A DNA stretch of 64,000 bases from Fibrobacter sp. (GCA_024398935.1 JAKSIH010000006.1:1-64000), one strand, 5' to 3'. Positions 24,969-34,660 are shown, counted from the stretch's first letter. Translations and numbers: made by a program. The notes: generated from the letters alone by a model not told the origin.

Positions 24969-27900
24969 TTACTTCACACCGGCCTGTTCGACCAGTTCGA
25001 TGGCAAGCTTCTTCATGTTGGTGAAATCCCACTTGCCGGATCCCAGCTTGGGAATGCTTTCCACGCGGAAGACGGAACCCGGAATCATAAGGGGCGGAAT
25101 GCCGGACTTGCGGATCTTGCGGGAGAGATCTTCGGGATCGAAGTCGCCCACCACCAGAAGCACGATGCGTTCGCCCTTCACGGAATCGGGAACGGCAACC
25201 ACCGCAAATTCCATACCTTCCAGAAGGCCGGTTTCTGCAAGACGGAGTTCCACCGCGGTCAAAGAAATCATTTCGCCGCCAAGCTTTGCAAAGCGACTGT
25301 AACGACCAAGGATTTGAACAAATCCGTCTGCTGTAATCGTACACTTGTCGCCGGTCTTGTACCAGCGGCGGCCATCCTTCTCGAATACAACCTGGGAAGT
25401 CTTCTCGGGATCCTTCAGGTAGCCGCGAAGAACCTGGGGACCGGTAACGGCCAGCATGCCTTCGCTGGAGGGAGCCAGGAACTCGTTTGTCTCGGGATCG
25501 ATAATGGCGCCGTAGGAACCCGGAATGATCTGCCCGATGCTGGAGGTGTCGCTGCACTTGCACATGGTGAGGAAGTCGTCCAGAAGCACGTTAGGCGCGT
25601 TGAGGGTTGCCAGCGGAGATAGTTCCGTACAGCCATAGGCCTCGTAGATATCCTTACCGAACTTCAGCTTGAAGGCGTCGCGCATTTCGGGGCGGAGCTT
25701 TTCGGCACCGGCCACAATCATGCGGATGGAATCCAGGCACATGGGGTGAACCCAGCGGTTGATGGCGATGGCGCGCAGGAAGGTGGGCGTTCCCATCAGG
25801 ATGGTGGTCTTGTACTGGGCGCAGACGCGGGCCAGAGTCTTGATGTCCGTCGGGTCGGGGCACAGCACCATGGGGACGCCATCCAGAAGCGCCATCATGA
25901 AGGTCATGGTAAAGCCGAAGGAATGGAACAGCGGCAAAAGCGCCGTCATCACGTCGCCACGGTGAAGCTTTACGATGTAGTCGCACTGCTGGGAATTGGA
26001 TACGATGTTCTTGTGGGTCAGTTCCACACCCTTGGGCGTACCCTCGGAACCGGAACTGAACAGGATGATGGCATCGTCTTCCAGCCTGGCGGAAGTAAAC
26101 CAGCAGAACTTTACCAGGGCGCGGGGCAGGACCTTGATGACGAAGTTGTCATACAGGCGAGAGACCATGCCAAGCTTGGATTCCTCCTCGTCCAGGTAGA
26201 TCATCTTGCACACCTTTCCCACTTCTGCAAATGCGGCGTTCTTCCCGCAAAGCTTATCGAAGAAGGCGCGGGTCGTGACCACCGTGGAAATTTCCGCCTT
26301 GGCGATACAGCCCAGCACCGTATCTACGGGAGCGGTGTAGTTCAGGTTCACCGTAGTCTTGCCCGTGCCCAGGATAGACATGATACCCAGTGCCGCGTCA
26401 CGGCTGGTAGGCAACATGAAGCCCACCCGCTTCTCGCCTCGGGATACGGCCTTGATACGGTCACCGAACTGGTGACAAAGGCGAATCATGGTGTAGCCGG
26501 AAACATGCCTGCCCGCAGGATCAATAAGAATCGGGCGGTTGCGACGCTTCATCATGGCCCTGAACCAGAGAGGAACGATGGTCTTGGAATGGTCCATGGC
26601 CAGATTCCACACATCGGTACTCAGCATCTGGATATGGTCACGGATCTGCTCTTCGGAAGTCTCGTGAGGAACAGGCTTTGAAAAGCCCACGCTTACGGTA
26701 CGATTGAATGTCTGGGGACGGTTCACGCATTCGTTTGCATGGCTATAGCGGCTGCCCCAGAGACCCTGGATATAGAAAGGCACCACCTGGGCATCGGTAT
26801 CAGCCACGGCGTCGTGATAGTTCAGGGAGAACTTGGAAATGAAGGGGGACTTGGAAACCTCGCCCTCGGGGAAGATGACCACCACTTCGCCATTCTTCAG
26901 AGCCTTGTTGATCTCTTCCATGGCGGGCTTCGGGTCACGACGATTGATGGGAATGAGGAACTTCCCGTGAAATAGCCAGCGCTGGTACCAGTCCGCAAAG
27001 GTATTGCGATTGCTGGCGATGCGCAGGGGACGGGGGCTAGCAATCTGGAGGACCGCCCAGTCGATATAGCTGAAGTGGGGACCGACCAAAAGCACCGGAC
27101 CAGTCTCGGGAATATTCTGCACGCCCATCACGTTTACACGGTAGCGGAATACAAAGGCGAATGCAAAGCGGAGACCTGCACGGAGCAGGGCCATGGGCGT
27201 CTTACGCAAGGTAAGCCAGAAACAGATTGTCAAGATGGCGCCTACGATGGGGAACAGCTGGGGAAGATCCAGATCCGTGAAAGCCAACAGCAGACACTGG
27301 GCTCCCAGGAAAACGAACATGACGCTCATCTGGATCATGGAGGAAACGGAATGGATACGGCCAGACGTATTGGGCTTGGCATAATGCTGAATAATGGTTC
27401 TCAGCAGTACGAAAAGCGAACCTGCCACAAAGCCTAAAGCCGCATACAGGACGGAAACCACGATCTTGTTCTGGACAAAGGGTAGAACAAAGGAGATAAT
27501 GGCGGCGGCCACTACGGCAAAGGGGATCATGCCCGTCTCGTAGAAATTGTGGGAGGCACGAGCCGCTGCAAAGGCGCCCACGATGTAGCCCACCGCGGTA
27601 AGGATCAGGGACCCCTGGAAAAGGCTAACCAAATGTTCGCCCGTAAGGTCCTGGGAAAGCATGAGGAACAGCTGGGAGATGGCCCAGAAGATGGACAGGC
27701 CCAGAATGGAAAGACGGATCAGGGGAATGGACCAGGTCGCGGAGAAAATGCGCTTCGGGGAGCGGAACCTGGACCTGGAATGATGGGCGCCTCCCCTGAT
27801 GAAAAAGCAGGACACCGCAGACAGGACGCTCACCCCCAGGAAGAGATAGGGCAGGACGGAGAAGTTGAAAACTGTCCCCGGCAGGTTGATTTCCTGGACG

Positions 27901-28409
27901 AAGGCCGTCTCCGGACTCACTTCCGGCAGGGCACCCACCGTAAGGCAGGACACGCCGGCAATGCCCAGCACGGAAAAAACCATCTGCCAGGCGTTGGCGG
28001 CGGCAAGATTCTCCTCGCCAAAAATTTCCTTGATGACCGCCAGTTTCGCCGGCGTAAAGATTGCATAGAATATGCCAAAGAGAAGCACGAGACCGAAGGC
28101 CACCCAGCCAATGTCCAGGCCGAACAGCACCGCAATGGGAATGAGGGAAGCCGCCATGCCTACAGAAGACCAGGCCATGACACGCCCCTTGCGGAAGCGG
28201 CTGGTAAAGTAGCTGGAGGCAGGCATCATGAAGATGCAGGGGATGAAAATGGCGAACTGCAGCAGCATGCTGCGCCAGAAGAAACTAGGACCTACAAAGG
28301 AGAAAGACAACCAGCGCTGAAAAACGATAAAAAGCCCCATCTGCACGAAAGCGGTGCAAAAGGACGCCAAAAAAAACGGAACGGCCCCGGAATTCTTCCA
28401 AAGTCTCAT
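24969..28409 (-). CDS. aas: LplT-Aas type fusion: lysophospholipid transporter, acyltransferase and acyl-ACP synthetase
   Basis: A 1146-residue inner-membrane enzyme of the bifunctional Aas class with a fused LplT-like transporter. It imports lysophospholipid and re-acylates it. Residues about 1-400 form a 12-helix MFS domain. About 420-600 is a PlsC acyltransferase with GPHFSYIDW (the H-x4-D motif) and FPEGEVSK. About 630 to the end is an AMP-forming acyl-activating domain with FSSGSEGTPKGVELTHKN, EAYGCTELSPL and YKTGDKC. The start at 28409 has AGAGG four bases upstream; a start 19 codons earlier has no ribosome site. In E. coli the transporter and the enzyme are separate proteins; fusion is common elsewhere. 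Confidence 0.9.
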   Translation of the reverse strand: MRLWKNSGAVPFFLASFCTAFVQMGLFIVFQRWLSFSFVGPSFFWRSMLLQFAIFIPCIFMMPASSYFTSRFRKGRVMAWSSVGMAASLIPIAVLFGLDIGWVAFGLVLLFGIFYAIFTPAKLAVIKEIFGEENLAAANAWQMVFSVLGIAGVSCLTVGALPEVSPETAFVQEINLPGTVFNFSVLPYLFLGVSVLSAVSCFFIRGGAHHSRSRFRSPKRIFSATWSIPLIRLSILGLSIFWAISQLFLMLSQDLTGEHLVSLFQGSLILTAVGYIVGAFAAARASHNFYETGMIPFAVVAAAIISFVLPFVQNKIVVSVLYAALGFVAGSLFVLLRTIIQHYAKPNTSGRIHSVSSMIQMSVMFVFLGAQCLLLAFTDLDLPQLFPIVGAILTICFWLTLRKTPMALLRAGLRFAFAFVFRYRVNVMGVQNIPETGPVLLVGPHFSYIDWAVLQIASPRPLRIASNRNTFADWYQRWLFHGKFLIPINRRDPKPAMEEINKALKNGEVVVIFPEGEVSKSPFISKFSLNYHDAVADTDAQVVPFYIQGLWGSRYSHANECVNRPQTFNRTVSVGFSKPVPHETSEEQIRDHIQMLSTDVWNLAMDHSKTIVPLWFRAMMKRRNRPILIDPAGRHVSGYTMIRLCHQFGDRIKAVSRGEKRVGFMLPTSRDAALGIMSILGTGKTTVNLNYTAPVDTVLGCIAKAEISTVVTTRAFFDKLCGKNAAFAEVGKVCKMIYLDEEESKLGMVSRLYDNFVIKVLPRALVKFCWFTSARLEDDAIILFSSGSEGTPKGVELTHKNIVSNSQQCDYIVKLHRGDVMTALLPLFHSFGFTMTFMMALLDGVPMVLCPDPTDIKTLARVCAQYKTTILMGTPTFLRAIAINRWVHPMCLDSIRMIVAGAEKLRPEMRDAFKLKFGKDIYEAYGCTELSPLATLNAPNVLLDDFLTMCKCSDTSSIGQIIPGSYGAIIDPETNEFLAPSSEGMLAVTGPQVLRGYLKDPEKTSQVVFEKDGRRWYKTGDKCTITADGFVQILGRYSRFAKLGGEMISLTAVELRLAETGLLEGMEFAVVAVPDSVKGERIVLLVVGDFDPEDLSRKIRKSGIPPLMIPGSVFRVESIPKLGSGKWDFTNMKKLAIELVEQAGVK

Positions 28410-28560
28410 AAAACCTCTAAATATGCGCCGAAAATATAGAAAAGGGGATTTTTCCCAAATCGCCATCCAAAAATTTAGGGACTAACTTCTACCCTATTTT
28501 AAAGCGCGGGAACACCCCGCCGGTAAAGGGCCGGAGGCCAAAAAAAACGGGTGTCTTTTT

Positions 28561-28589
28561 TTGTCAGGGCAAATAATGTAATTTATAGA
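28561..28589 (+). promoter_or_regulatory. Promoter of the ImmA/IrrE-like gene
   Basis: TTGTCA (28561-28566), 17 bases, TATAGA (28584-28589), with the gene start 16 bases further on. Confidence 0.6.
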
Positions 28590-28604
28590 GGTAAGCTATA
28601 GGCA

Positions 28605-29651
28605 ATGACCATTATGGATGAACATATCCGGAAAAAACTGCAGGAAAGGCAATACACACAGGAAGAATGCTACAAGCGTCTCGGGCGTACCCGTGACGAC
28701 ATTGCAGGGGATATCCAGCCCGCCATCGCAGTGGAACTGGAATTCCTGCTGGATATGGACGCCAGGAATATCTGCGACTGTTCCGCCCAGAGGCTGACCG
28801 CGGAAAGGAAGCGCTTCCTGAAAAGGCTGGAAGGCAGGGAAATGGAGGACTTCGCCCGGAAATTCCCGGTAAGGGCCCTAAAAGGCATGGGATATCTTTC
28901 CGGAGGGCATTCCCTCCCCTGGGAAATCCTGAAATTTATGGGGGTATCGTCCATCGAGGGCTGGAAAAGCTACTACGGCGACCTGCAGGGGACCGTGAAT
29001 CCCTACGCCTACTCCGCCTGGATCCGGCTGGGGGAACTCAAGTGCGAACGCCCCAAGGGAGAAATCCCGCTGGACCGTAGCGAAATCGAGGAAAACCTTT
29101 TTTTCCTGCGGAAAAACGCGTTCTCGTTGCAGATAAACTTACGCAAGATGGCGAAGGAGGCGCTGGAGGCCTGCGGATTCCTGATGCTGCAGGAACCCGC
29201 CTTCACGACGGCCCCCCTCCCCGACGCCGCCTGCTACTGGTGCGGAAACCGCCCCGTCATACAGTTTTCCGGAAACACCATTTCCGACGTGCGGTTCCTG
29301 AAGGCACTCTACCACGCAGTAGGGCATATCCTGATGCATCCCAAGCGGAGCGTCTGCCTGCAGGGTTCCCTGACGCAACCTACCGCGGATAGACAGTCCG
29401 CCGATGTAAATCCCGAGGGCGCCATCCGCAATAAGCGGGAGCAGGAAGCGGAACTTTTTGCAGAGCGCCTTCTCCTGACGGAAGCAGAGGAATGCGAAAT
29501 CATCTGCTGTGGCAGATTTGCAGAAAGGGGATGCATCGAGTATTTCTCGCGGGTCTTCAAGGTTCGCCCGGGAATCATCGTAGACCGCCTCCAGCAACAA
29601 AAAAAACTGCCCCGCAGAACATTGCTGAACAGTTTCAAGGTCGCGGTCTAG
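28605..29651 (+). CDS. HTH and ImmA/IrrE-like protein with a lost catalytic glutamate
   Basis: A 348-residue protein of the type with an N-terminal helix-turn-helix and a C-terminal ImmA/IrrE metallopeptidase domain, seen in HigA/ImmA-type regulators. The N-terminal part (QERQYTQEECYKRLGRTRDD) is a weak match. In the C-terminal part, YHAVGHILMHPKRS (236-249) stands where family members have the zinc motif H-E-x-x-H, so His237 and His241 are kept but the catalytic Glu is Ala238. REQEAELFAERLLL (278-291) fits the third-ligand helix. It may bind metal or a partner without cleaving. No toxin-like gene is adjacent. Confidence 0.72.
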   Translation: MTIMDEHIRKKLQERQYTQEECYKRLGRTRDDIAGDIQPAIAVELEFLLDMDARNICDCSAQRLTAERKRFLKRLEGREMEDFARKFPVRALKGMGYLSGGHSLPWEILKFMGVSSIEGWKSYYGDLQGTVNPYAYSAWIRLGELKCERPKGEIPLDRSEIEENLFFLRKNAFSLQINLRKMAKEALEACGFLMLQEPAFTTAPLPDAACYWCGNRPVIQFSGNTISDVRFLKALYHAVGHILMHPKRSVCLQGSLTQPTADRQSADVNPEGAIRNKREQEAELFAERLLLTEAEECEIICCGRFAERGCIEYFSRVFKVRPGIIVDRLQQQKKLPRRTLLNSFKVAV

Positions 29652-29691
29652 CGAGTCACCCCTCGGCTAGGCACGGGGAACTTTGGGAAAA

Positions 29692-30414
29692 TTAGTAGTT
29701 GATGGCTATATAGAAGTTGAAGGAGCCGAATCTCCTGTCAAAGTCCAGGTAATCCAGGACACTGTCGTAGGAACAGCCGATTTCCAGCTGGGTCTGGGAT
29801 GTCCTGAAGATAGTAAGGCCCACTTCGCCGCCAAAGGCGAGTCCCACGGCGAACCCATCGGAAAAGTCGTCATAGTGGCCATCCAGCTGGATACCCAGAC
29901 CGATACCTATGCCGAGGAAGGGGGCGAACACGGCGTCTGCAAAATAGACACGGCCGCCGATTCTTGAAACTTCACCCCACTGCCAGTGATCCCCGAGGGA
30001 AATTTCCGAATTATTCACCAGGGTGATGGCCCCATAGGTACCCATCTCCCAGATGCGGGCGTGATGAAGATTGAAGCCCTGATCCCAGTCCCGCTTGGGA
30101 TTCTTCTTGCTGTCCTCCCAGTTGTGCCATACGGTGACACCCAGGCCATAGCTGTTGAAGTTGTAGGTGGGACGCTTGGGCTTGGGCAGGTCATTGTTGC
30201 CTTCGCCGGGAGCCTGGCGGATATCTGTTGGAGCGTCGGGATTGAAGCCCGTGTTTCCTACCGTTTCCGGATTTTCTGCGCTTTGTGCGTCGGGCTGCTC
30301 AACATTCGCTTCCGTGCCTGCAGCGGCTTCCGACGGGGTTTCGGTATTGGCGTCCTGGGCAAAGGCCATGCCGGCAAGAGCCAGACTGGAAATCATTACG
30401 ACAAACTTATTCAT
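29692..30414 (-). CDS. Outer-membrane beta-barrel protein
   Basis: A 240-residue protein with a signal peptide (MNKFVVMISSLALAGMAFAQ), an acidic low-complexity region to about residue 75, and then alternating strands rich in Gly and aromatic residues, ending in FYIAINY with an aromatic last residue, as expected for an outer-membrane barrel. No named family recognised. TATATT lies exactly six bases before the ATG, so a leaderless transcript is likely. It diverges from murJ with only 41 bases between the start codons. Confidence 0.65.
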   Translation of the reverse strand: MNKFVVMISSLALAGMAFAQDANTETPSEAAAGTEANVEQPDAQSAENPETVGNTGFNPDAPTDIRQAPGEGNNDLPKPKRPTYNFNSYGLGVTVWHNWEDSKKNPKRDWDQGFNLHHARIWEMGTYGAITLVNNSEISLGDHWQWGEVSRIGGRVYFADAVFAPFLGIGIGLGIQLDGHYDDFSDGFAVGLAFGGEVGLTIFRTSQTQLEIGCSYDSVLDYLDFDRRFGSFNFYIAINY

Positions 30415-30455
30415 GCCTTAAATATACAAAGAAACAAATTTCTAATTTTGGCCCC

Positions 30456-32060
30456 ATGAACAAAGCTGCCATTATTGTCGCTGTCAGTATGCTTCTCAGC
30501 CGCGTGCTGGGAATTTTCCGCGAAATGCTCCTGGCCCATGCCGCCGGCGTGTCCCTGGAAAAGAACGCCCTGGATCTGGCCTTCATGATTCCGGATATCC
30601 TGAACCACGTGGTCAGTACCGGATTTTTGAGCATTATCTTTATCCCCATTTTCACTGGCTATAAAGTTGCAGGCGACGAGGAGAAGAGCTGGAAGTTCTT
30701 CAGCAACGTGCTGAACACCTTCGGCATGATCCTGCTTGTGCTTGTGGTTCCCGCATTCATCTTCATGCCGGAACTTTTGCAGCTGCTCACCACAAACGGG
30801 ACCACTCCCCAGCAGGTGGCGGAACACGCCGCCCTCATCGAGCGCGCCTCCTACTATGGACGCATTATTTTGCCGGGCCAGATCTTCATCTTCGTGGGAA
30901 GCATTCTCGTTGCCGTGCAGCACACCCGTAAGCAGTTCCTTATCCCGTCCCTTACCGGCCTCATCTACAACGTGGCTATCGTAGGCGGCGGCTATGCGGG
31001 AATTCTCCTGAGCAGGCACTCCGGCGTAAGCTACGGCCTGGAAGGATTCGCCTGGGGTGTTCCCGTAGGCGCCTTCATCGGTTTCTTCGCCCTGCAGATC
31101 CTGGGCGCCAAGCGCGGCGGCGTAAAGTATGAACTGACTTTGCAGCCCACCCATCCCGATATCGTGCGCTACTTCAAGATGATGCTTCCCATGTCCCTGG
31201 GCGTGGGCTCCATGTTCGGCCTGGAGTTCATTATCCGAAGTTTCGGGTCCAGCTTCGGAAGCAGCGGAATCTCCAGCCTGAACTACGCCTACCGCGTGAT
31301 GTACACCCTGGTGGCCGTCTTCGGCTTTTCCGTTTCCGTCACAAGCTATCCTGACATGGCCCGCCTGGTGAAGGAAGGCCAGATCAGGCAGCTCAACGAA
31401 AAAATCTGGAAGAGCCTTTCCCGCATGTTCTGCATCTTGATTCCCGCTGTGGTTGCAGTCTGGGCGCTATCCTTCCCCGCCGTGCGAATCCTCTTTGAAC
31501 GGGGCGCCTTCCATCGCGAGACCACGGAAGCCATTACCGAGATTTTGCGCTGGTATCTGCCCGTCTCCCTGGGCCTTTGCCTCCAGGCGGTTCTTGTCCG
31601 CAGCTTCTACGCGGCAGAACGCATGTGGCTTCCAACTCTCCTGAACACCGGAATCTTTGCGGCTACCATTCCCGCCTATATCTGGCTTGCCGAACCCCTC
31701 GGCATCAAGAGCGTACCCATCATCGGGGCTACCGGCGCCCTCCTGCAGGTCATCTCCATGATTGTCATGTGGGCAAGGAAGAACGGTACCGACGGCATGA
31801 AGGACGCCCTGCTGAACATGCTCCGCGCCATAGTCGCACTGGGAATCATGATCGGTGCGGCCCTGGGCCTGGACCACGTGACAGGTGAATTCGTCCGCAC
31901 CACAAGCCTTGCGATTCTCGTAGTCTACAGCTGCGCCGCAGGCGTCGTCCTGCTGGGCGTAACCCTTGTCATCCAGAAAATTCTAGGCAGCAAGGACGCA
32001 GGCGATATCCTCAACGAACTTCTGGGCAAGTTCCTTAGAAAGCTTCACCTGAAAAAATAA
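30456..32060 (+). CDS. murJ: Lipid II flippase MurJ
   Basis: MurJ flips lipid II across the inner membrane for peptidoglycan synthesis. The 534-residue product starts MNKAAIIVAVSMLLSRVLGI and continues FREMLLAHAAG, the typical N-terminus, and has about 14 membrane segments plus the conserved ALDLAFMIPDI. The frame runs 57 codons further upstream across the promoter of the divergent gene, but that part has no homology. The ribosome site is weak. Confidence 0.93.
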   Translation: MNKAAIIVAVSMLLSRVLGIFREMLLAHAAGVSLEKNALDLAFMIPDILNHVVSTGFLSIIFIPIFTGYKVAGDEEKSWKFFSNVLNTFGMILLVLVVPAFIFMPELLQLLTTNGTTPQQVAEHAALIERASYYGRIILPGQIFIFVGSILVAVQHTRKQFLIPSLTGLIYNVAIVGGGYAGILLSRHSGVSYGLEGFAWGVPVGAFIGFFALQILGAKRGGVKYELTLQPTHPDIVRYFKMMLPMSLGVGSMFGLEFIIRSFGSSFGSSGISSLNYAYRVMYTLVAVFGFSVSVTSYPDMARLVKEGQIRQLNEKIWKSLSRMFCILIPAVVAVWALSFPAVRILFERGAFHRETTEAITEILRWYLPVSLGLCLQAVLVRSFYAAERMWLPTLLNTGIFAATIPAYIWLAEPLGIKSVPIIGATGALLQVISMIVMWARKNGTDGMKDALLNMLRAIVALGIMIGAALGLDHVTGEFVRTTSLAILVVYSCAAGVVLLGVTLVIQKILGSKDAGDILNELLGKFLRKLHLKK

Positions 32061-32123
32061 GGGCGAAGCGCGGAAACGGGACCGCAGCAAAAAAAAGAAC
32101 CTCGAATTTTATATATTTCAACC

Positions 32124-32369
32124 ATGCAGAAAAAAGAATTCAAGACGAGCGGCACCTGTGCCCAACTGATTACCTTCGACTACGAAGACGGCAAGATGTA
32201 CAACCTGAAGTTTTTGGGCGGCTGCAACGGCAACCTGAAGGCTATCGGCAAGCTTTGCGAAGGCAAGGACATGGCTGAAATTGCAGGAATCCTGGAAGGG
32301 AACACCTGCAACGGAAAGTCAACCTCCTGCGCAGACCAGCTGGCAAAGGCAATCAGGGAAGTGCTGTAG
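32124..32369 (+). CDS. TSCPD-domain protein (TIGR03905 type)
   Basis: An 81-residue protein of the small TSCPD family: TSGTCAQLITFDYEDGK, then FLGGCNGNLKAIGKLCEGKD, and the C-terminal TSCADQLAKAI that gives the family its name. The same domain is found at the end of some ribonucleotide reductases; the stand-alone form has no assigned role. TATATT (32112-32117) ends six bases before the ATG and there is no Shine-Dalgarno sequence, so the message is probably leaderless. Confidence 0.88.
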   Translation: MQKKEFKTSGTCAQLITFDYEDGKMYNLKFLGGCNGNLKAIGKLCEGKDMAEIAGILEGNTCNGKSTSCADQLAKAIREVL

Positions 32370-32413
32370 CGCTCCCTTTTGCTGAACCTTATTGTACCGG
32401 AAATTCTTCCCGT

Positions 32414-32443
32414 GAACGTCCATAAAAGGGGCGTTCTTTTTTT
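32414..32443 (+). terminator. Terminator after the TSCPD gene
   Basis: GAACG-CC pairs with GG-CGTTC around an A-rich loop, with a T-run at 32436-32443. Confidence 0.75.
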
Positions 32444-32462
32444 GCATGGAAAACTCTAGGCC

Positions 32463-33713
32463 CTAATCCTTGACGCAGCGGACAAAGAGTTCCTTCGCAC
32501 CTTCACACTCGCCCTTGACGGCATGCTCAAGGCAGCGCTCATCCCCGTTGCACTGGTCGTGATGGAAATTGGGGCCACCCCAGAACGAACCGTAACGGAT
32601 ATAGGACAACTGGTTCAGCTCCGGCTTTCCCTCGAATCCGCAGCTGGTCCAGTCGTATTCCGTAGGTTCTGTCCAGAAGCCGGTCTTGTAGTCTATTTCC
32701 CTTTCCGGGTGGTATTTCAAGTATAGGTCGATGCTGCCCTGCTCCGTTTCGTCCACATCGCCATCGCAGCCCGCATCATAGCACTGGCACATTTCCAGGG
32801 TATAGTAGTTTAGGCCGAAACTGTTCAGGGAAACTCCCTGGGCAAAAGCCTCCCGGTAGCTCAGCTCCACACTGCCGCCCGTGGAAAATTCCGCCAGATA
32901 ACTGTTCATCTCCTCGAATTCCTTCTTGGTGGCCATGTGCCAGCCGGCGGGACAGACTCCGCTTCTTGCCGCACTTACGGGATACAGGCGGCCGGCAGGA
33001 TCGCATTCCTTCGCCTTGCGGTTCGAGTAGCAGTAGCTTCCCTTCGCATTGTAGGAGAGATTTTCCGCAAGCCAGGTCCTGTCGCCCATCTTCAGGGTCT
33101 TGTAGGTTTTATTGTCGCGGGGATCCGTCATGGTTCCCGCCTCGGGCTTGTAACTTTCCATTACAGGATTTTTTGCGTAGCCCATGATTCCAATGGTCCC
33201 CAAGCACACGTCCTTCCACTTCTTGCCGGGATAGATGTCCGTAATCTCCAGGATGACCTTCTGCACGTCCGTCTGGGTAGGAAACGAGATTTTCTCGCTG
33301 TACATGACGGGGGCGTTGACCTCGCCCGTTTCCGAGTACCTGTTCAGGTAGGGGCTCCAGCCGAAATTCTTGAAGGTAAAGGTTTTTACCAGACGGTCCC
33401 TGGAATTGATGTAGACCTTCATGGTCTTTACCCGGCTGTTGCTCTCGTAGGACTTCTTGTCGCGACGGTAGCCGTTCGTGAGCTCTATGGAACTGACCGC
33501 ATAGGCTTCCACATCGATCTCGATGGTAAGGGGCTCGCCCTTGAAGGTGGCGGCCCACACCTTGCCGACATCGCCGTCCAGCAGGTTCACGACGTCGTAG
33601 CTGTTCTTTCCCTGGTTCGGGAGGGTGGAGGAAGCCTCCAGCTTCTTAATGAGGATATTGTCTGCAAGGCAGGTCACTGCCGTGACAGCGAGTAAAAGTA
33701 GCATCCTTTTCAT
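32463..33713 (-). CDS. Exported Fibrobacter succinogenes major paralogous domain protein
   Basis: A 416-residue protein with a signal peptide (MKRMLLLLAVTAVTCLA). Residues about 20-185 resemble a discoidin-like carbohydrate- or ligand-binding fold (NSYDVVNLLDGDVGKVWA at 38-55). Residues about 200-416 are the Fibrobacter major paralogous domain (TIGR02145): DPRDNKTYKTLKMGDRTWLA, then ENLSYNA, SYCYSN, GRLYPVSAA and GVCPAGWHMATKKEFEEM. This domain is abundant in F. succinogenes and is good evidence for the lineage. Function unknown; probably surface or periplasmic. Confidence 0.85.
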   Translation of the reverse strand: MKRMLLLLAVTAVTCLADNILIKKLEASSTLPNQGKNSYDVVNLLDGDVGKVWAATFKGEPLTIEIDVEAYAVSSIELTNGYRRDKKSYESNSRVKTMKVYINSRDRLVKTFTFKNFGWSPYLNRYSETGEVNAPVMYSEKISFPTQTDVQKVILEITDIYPGKKWKDVCLGTIGIMGYAKNPVMESYKPEAGTMTDPRDNKTYKTLKMGDRTWLAENLSYNAKGSYCYSNRKAKECDPAGRLYPVSAARSGVCPAGWHMATKKEFEEMNSYLAEFSTGGSVELSYREAFAQGVSLNSFGLNYYTLEMCQCYDAGCDGDVDETEQGSIDLYLKYHPEREIDYKTGFWTEPTEYDWTSCGFEGKPELNQLSYIRYGSFWGGPNFHHDQCNGDERCLEHAVKGECEGAKELFVRCVKD

Positions 33714-33764
33714 ACTGCAGACAAGATAGCTAAAAATCTTTTTTATATTTGAAAGTCCTAAAGC

Positions 33765-33844
33765 GCGAGAGTGGCGGAATTGGCAGACGCGCCAGACTTA
33801 GGATCTGGTACCTCGGTGTGTGGGTTCGACTCCCACCCCTCGCA
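33765..33844 (+). tRNA. tRNA-Leu (TAG)
   Basis: A cloverleaf can be drawn: acceptor GCGAGAG with CCCTCGC (one A-C mismatch), D arm with GGCGGAATTGGCAGACGC, anticodon stem CCAGA/TCTGG with loop CTTAGGA (anticodon TAG), a short class-II variable arm, and T arm GTGGG-TTCGACT-CCCAC. CCA is not encoded. A TATATT -10 box lies at 33744-33749. Confidence 0.95.
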
Positions 33845-33850
33845 TAAAAA

Positions 33851-33880
33851 ACTTCCCAGGCGATCCCGGGAAGTTTTTTT
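33851..33880 (+). terminator. Terminator after tRNA-Leu
   Basis: ACTTCCC-GG pairs with CC-GGGAAGT, followed by seven T residues. Confidence 0.85.
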
Positions 33881-33963
33881 GTCAGCGTCCCCCCCAGGGC
33901 GCTGCCAAAATGCCGTATGGATTACCGACGACATTGAATGAACGGCGACAGCCAGCCTTTTAT

Positions 33964-34626
33964 CTACCGGCGGCGGCCGCGCTTACGGGAATCCTCCTCC
34001 ACCTCTTCCTTCCAGCTATTGTCGAAGTCCTTAACGGACTCGCATAGGCGCAGGTTGGAAACGATACGGCTCTGGGCGCGGTACATGACCTCGATACCTC
34101 CCTCGTCGCAGACAAAGTTTGCGGCACGGCTTGCGTCGATGCCATAGTTTGCGGCAGTACTTACCGCATCGATGTTTGCTCCCAGGAAAATGAATTCCCA
34201 GCCATACTTTCCCTTCTGGCGCTCGATCATCTGGCGCACCTGTTCAATGCGATACTTATGGCTACAGTTTTCATGGCCGTCGGTAGTGATGATGAAGATG
34301 GTCTTTTCGGGACGGTCCTCGTCACGGGCGTACTTATGGACATTGCCTATATGATGGATGGCGGAACCCAGGGCGTCCACCAGGGCGGTACCGCCCCTTG
34401 CAAAATACTCCCTGTCCGTAAGGGGCTGGATGTCTATCAGGGGAACGCGGTCGTGGAGAACCTCGTTCTGGTCGTCAAACAGGACGGTGGATACCAGCGC
34501 CTCCCCGGGCTCTCTCTTCTGCTTCTCGATGGTGGCGTTGAAGCCCCCGATGGCATCCGATTCCATGCCCGCCATGGAGCCGCTGCGGTCCAGGATGAAT
34601 ACAAGTTCCGTGAGTCCCTTCTTCAT
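33964..34626 (-). CDS. VWA-domain protein (TerY-like)
   Basis: A 220-residue protein made of one von Willebrand A domain with an intact metal site: Asp13, Ser15 and Ser17 of DRSGSM, Thr80 (RGGTAL) and Asp116 (TTDGHE). No signal peptide or membrane helix, so cytoplasmic; the basic tail RKRGRRR is unusual. The family binds partners through Mg2+ and is often near stress or defence genes. GGAGG precedes the start. A hairpin (34646-34660) lies between the -10-like TATAAT and the start. Confidence 0.85.
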   Translation of the reverse strand: MKKGLTELVFILDRSGSMAGMESDAIGGFNATIEKQKREPGEALVSTVLFDDQNEVLHDRVPLIDIQPLTDREYFARGGTALVDALGSAIHHIGNVHKYARDEDRPEKTIFIITTDGHENCSHKYRIEQVRQMIERQKGKYGWEFIFLGANIDAVSTAANYGIDASRAANFVCDEGGIEVMYRAQSRIVSNLRLCESVKDFDNSWKEEVEEDSRKRGRRR

Positions 34627-34645
34627 ATTTTGCCTCCGTTTATTT

Positions 34646-34660
34646 GCGGTTCTGAACCGC
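34646..34660. promoter_or_regulatory. Palindrome in the leader of the VWA gene
   Basis: GCGGTTC-T-GAACCGC is a perfect 7-bp inverted repeat 20 bases before the VWA start and downstream of a TATAAT box on the same strand, so it could be an operator or a leader hairpin. Confidence 0.4.

Noticed and set aside
28500-28570. ACACCC/GGGTGT hairpin with T-run between aas and the ImmA-like gene as terminator
   Set aside because: No plus-strand gene lies upstream that would need it; the loop is long and the pairing weak, so it was not listed.
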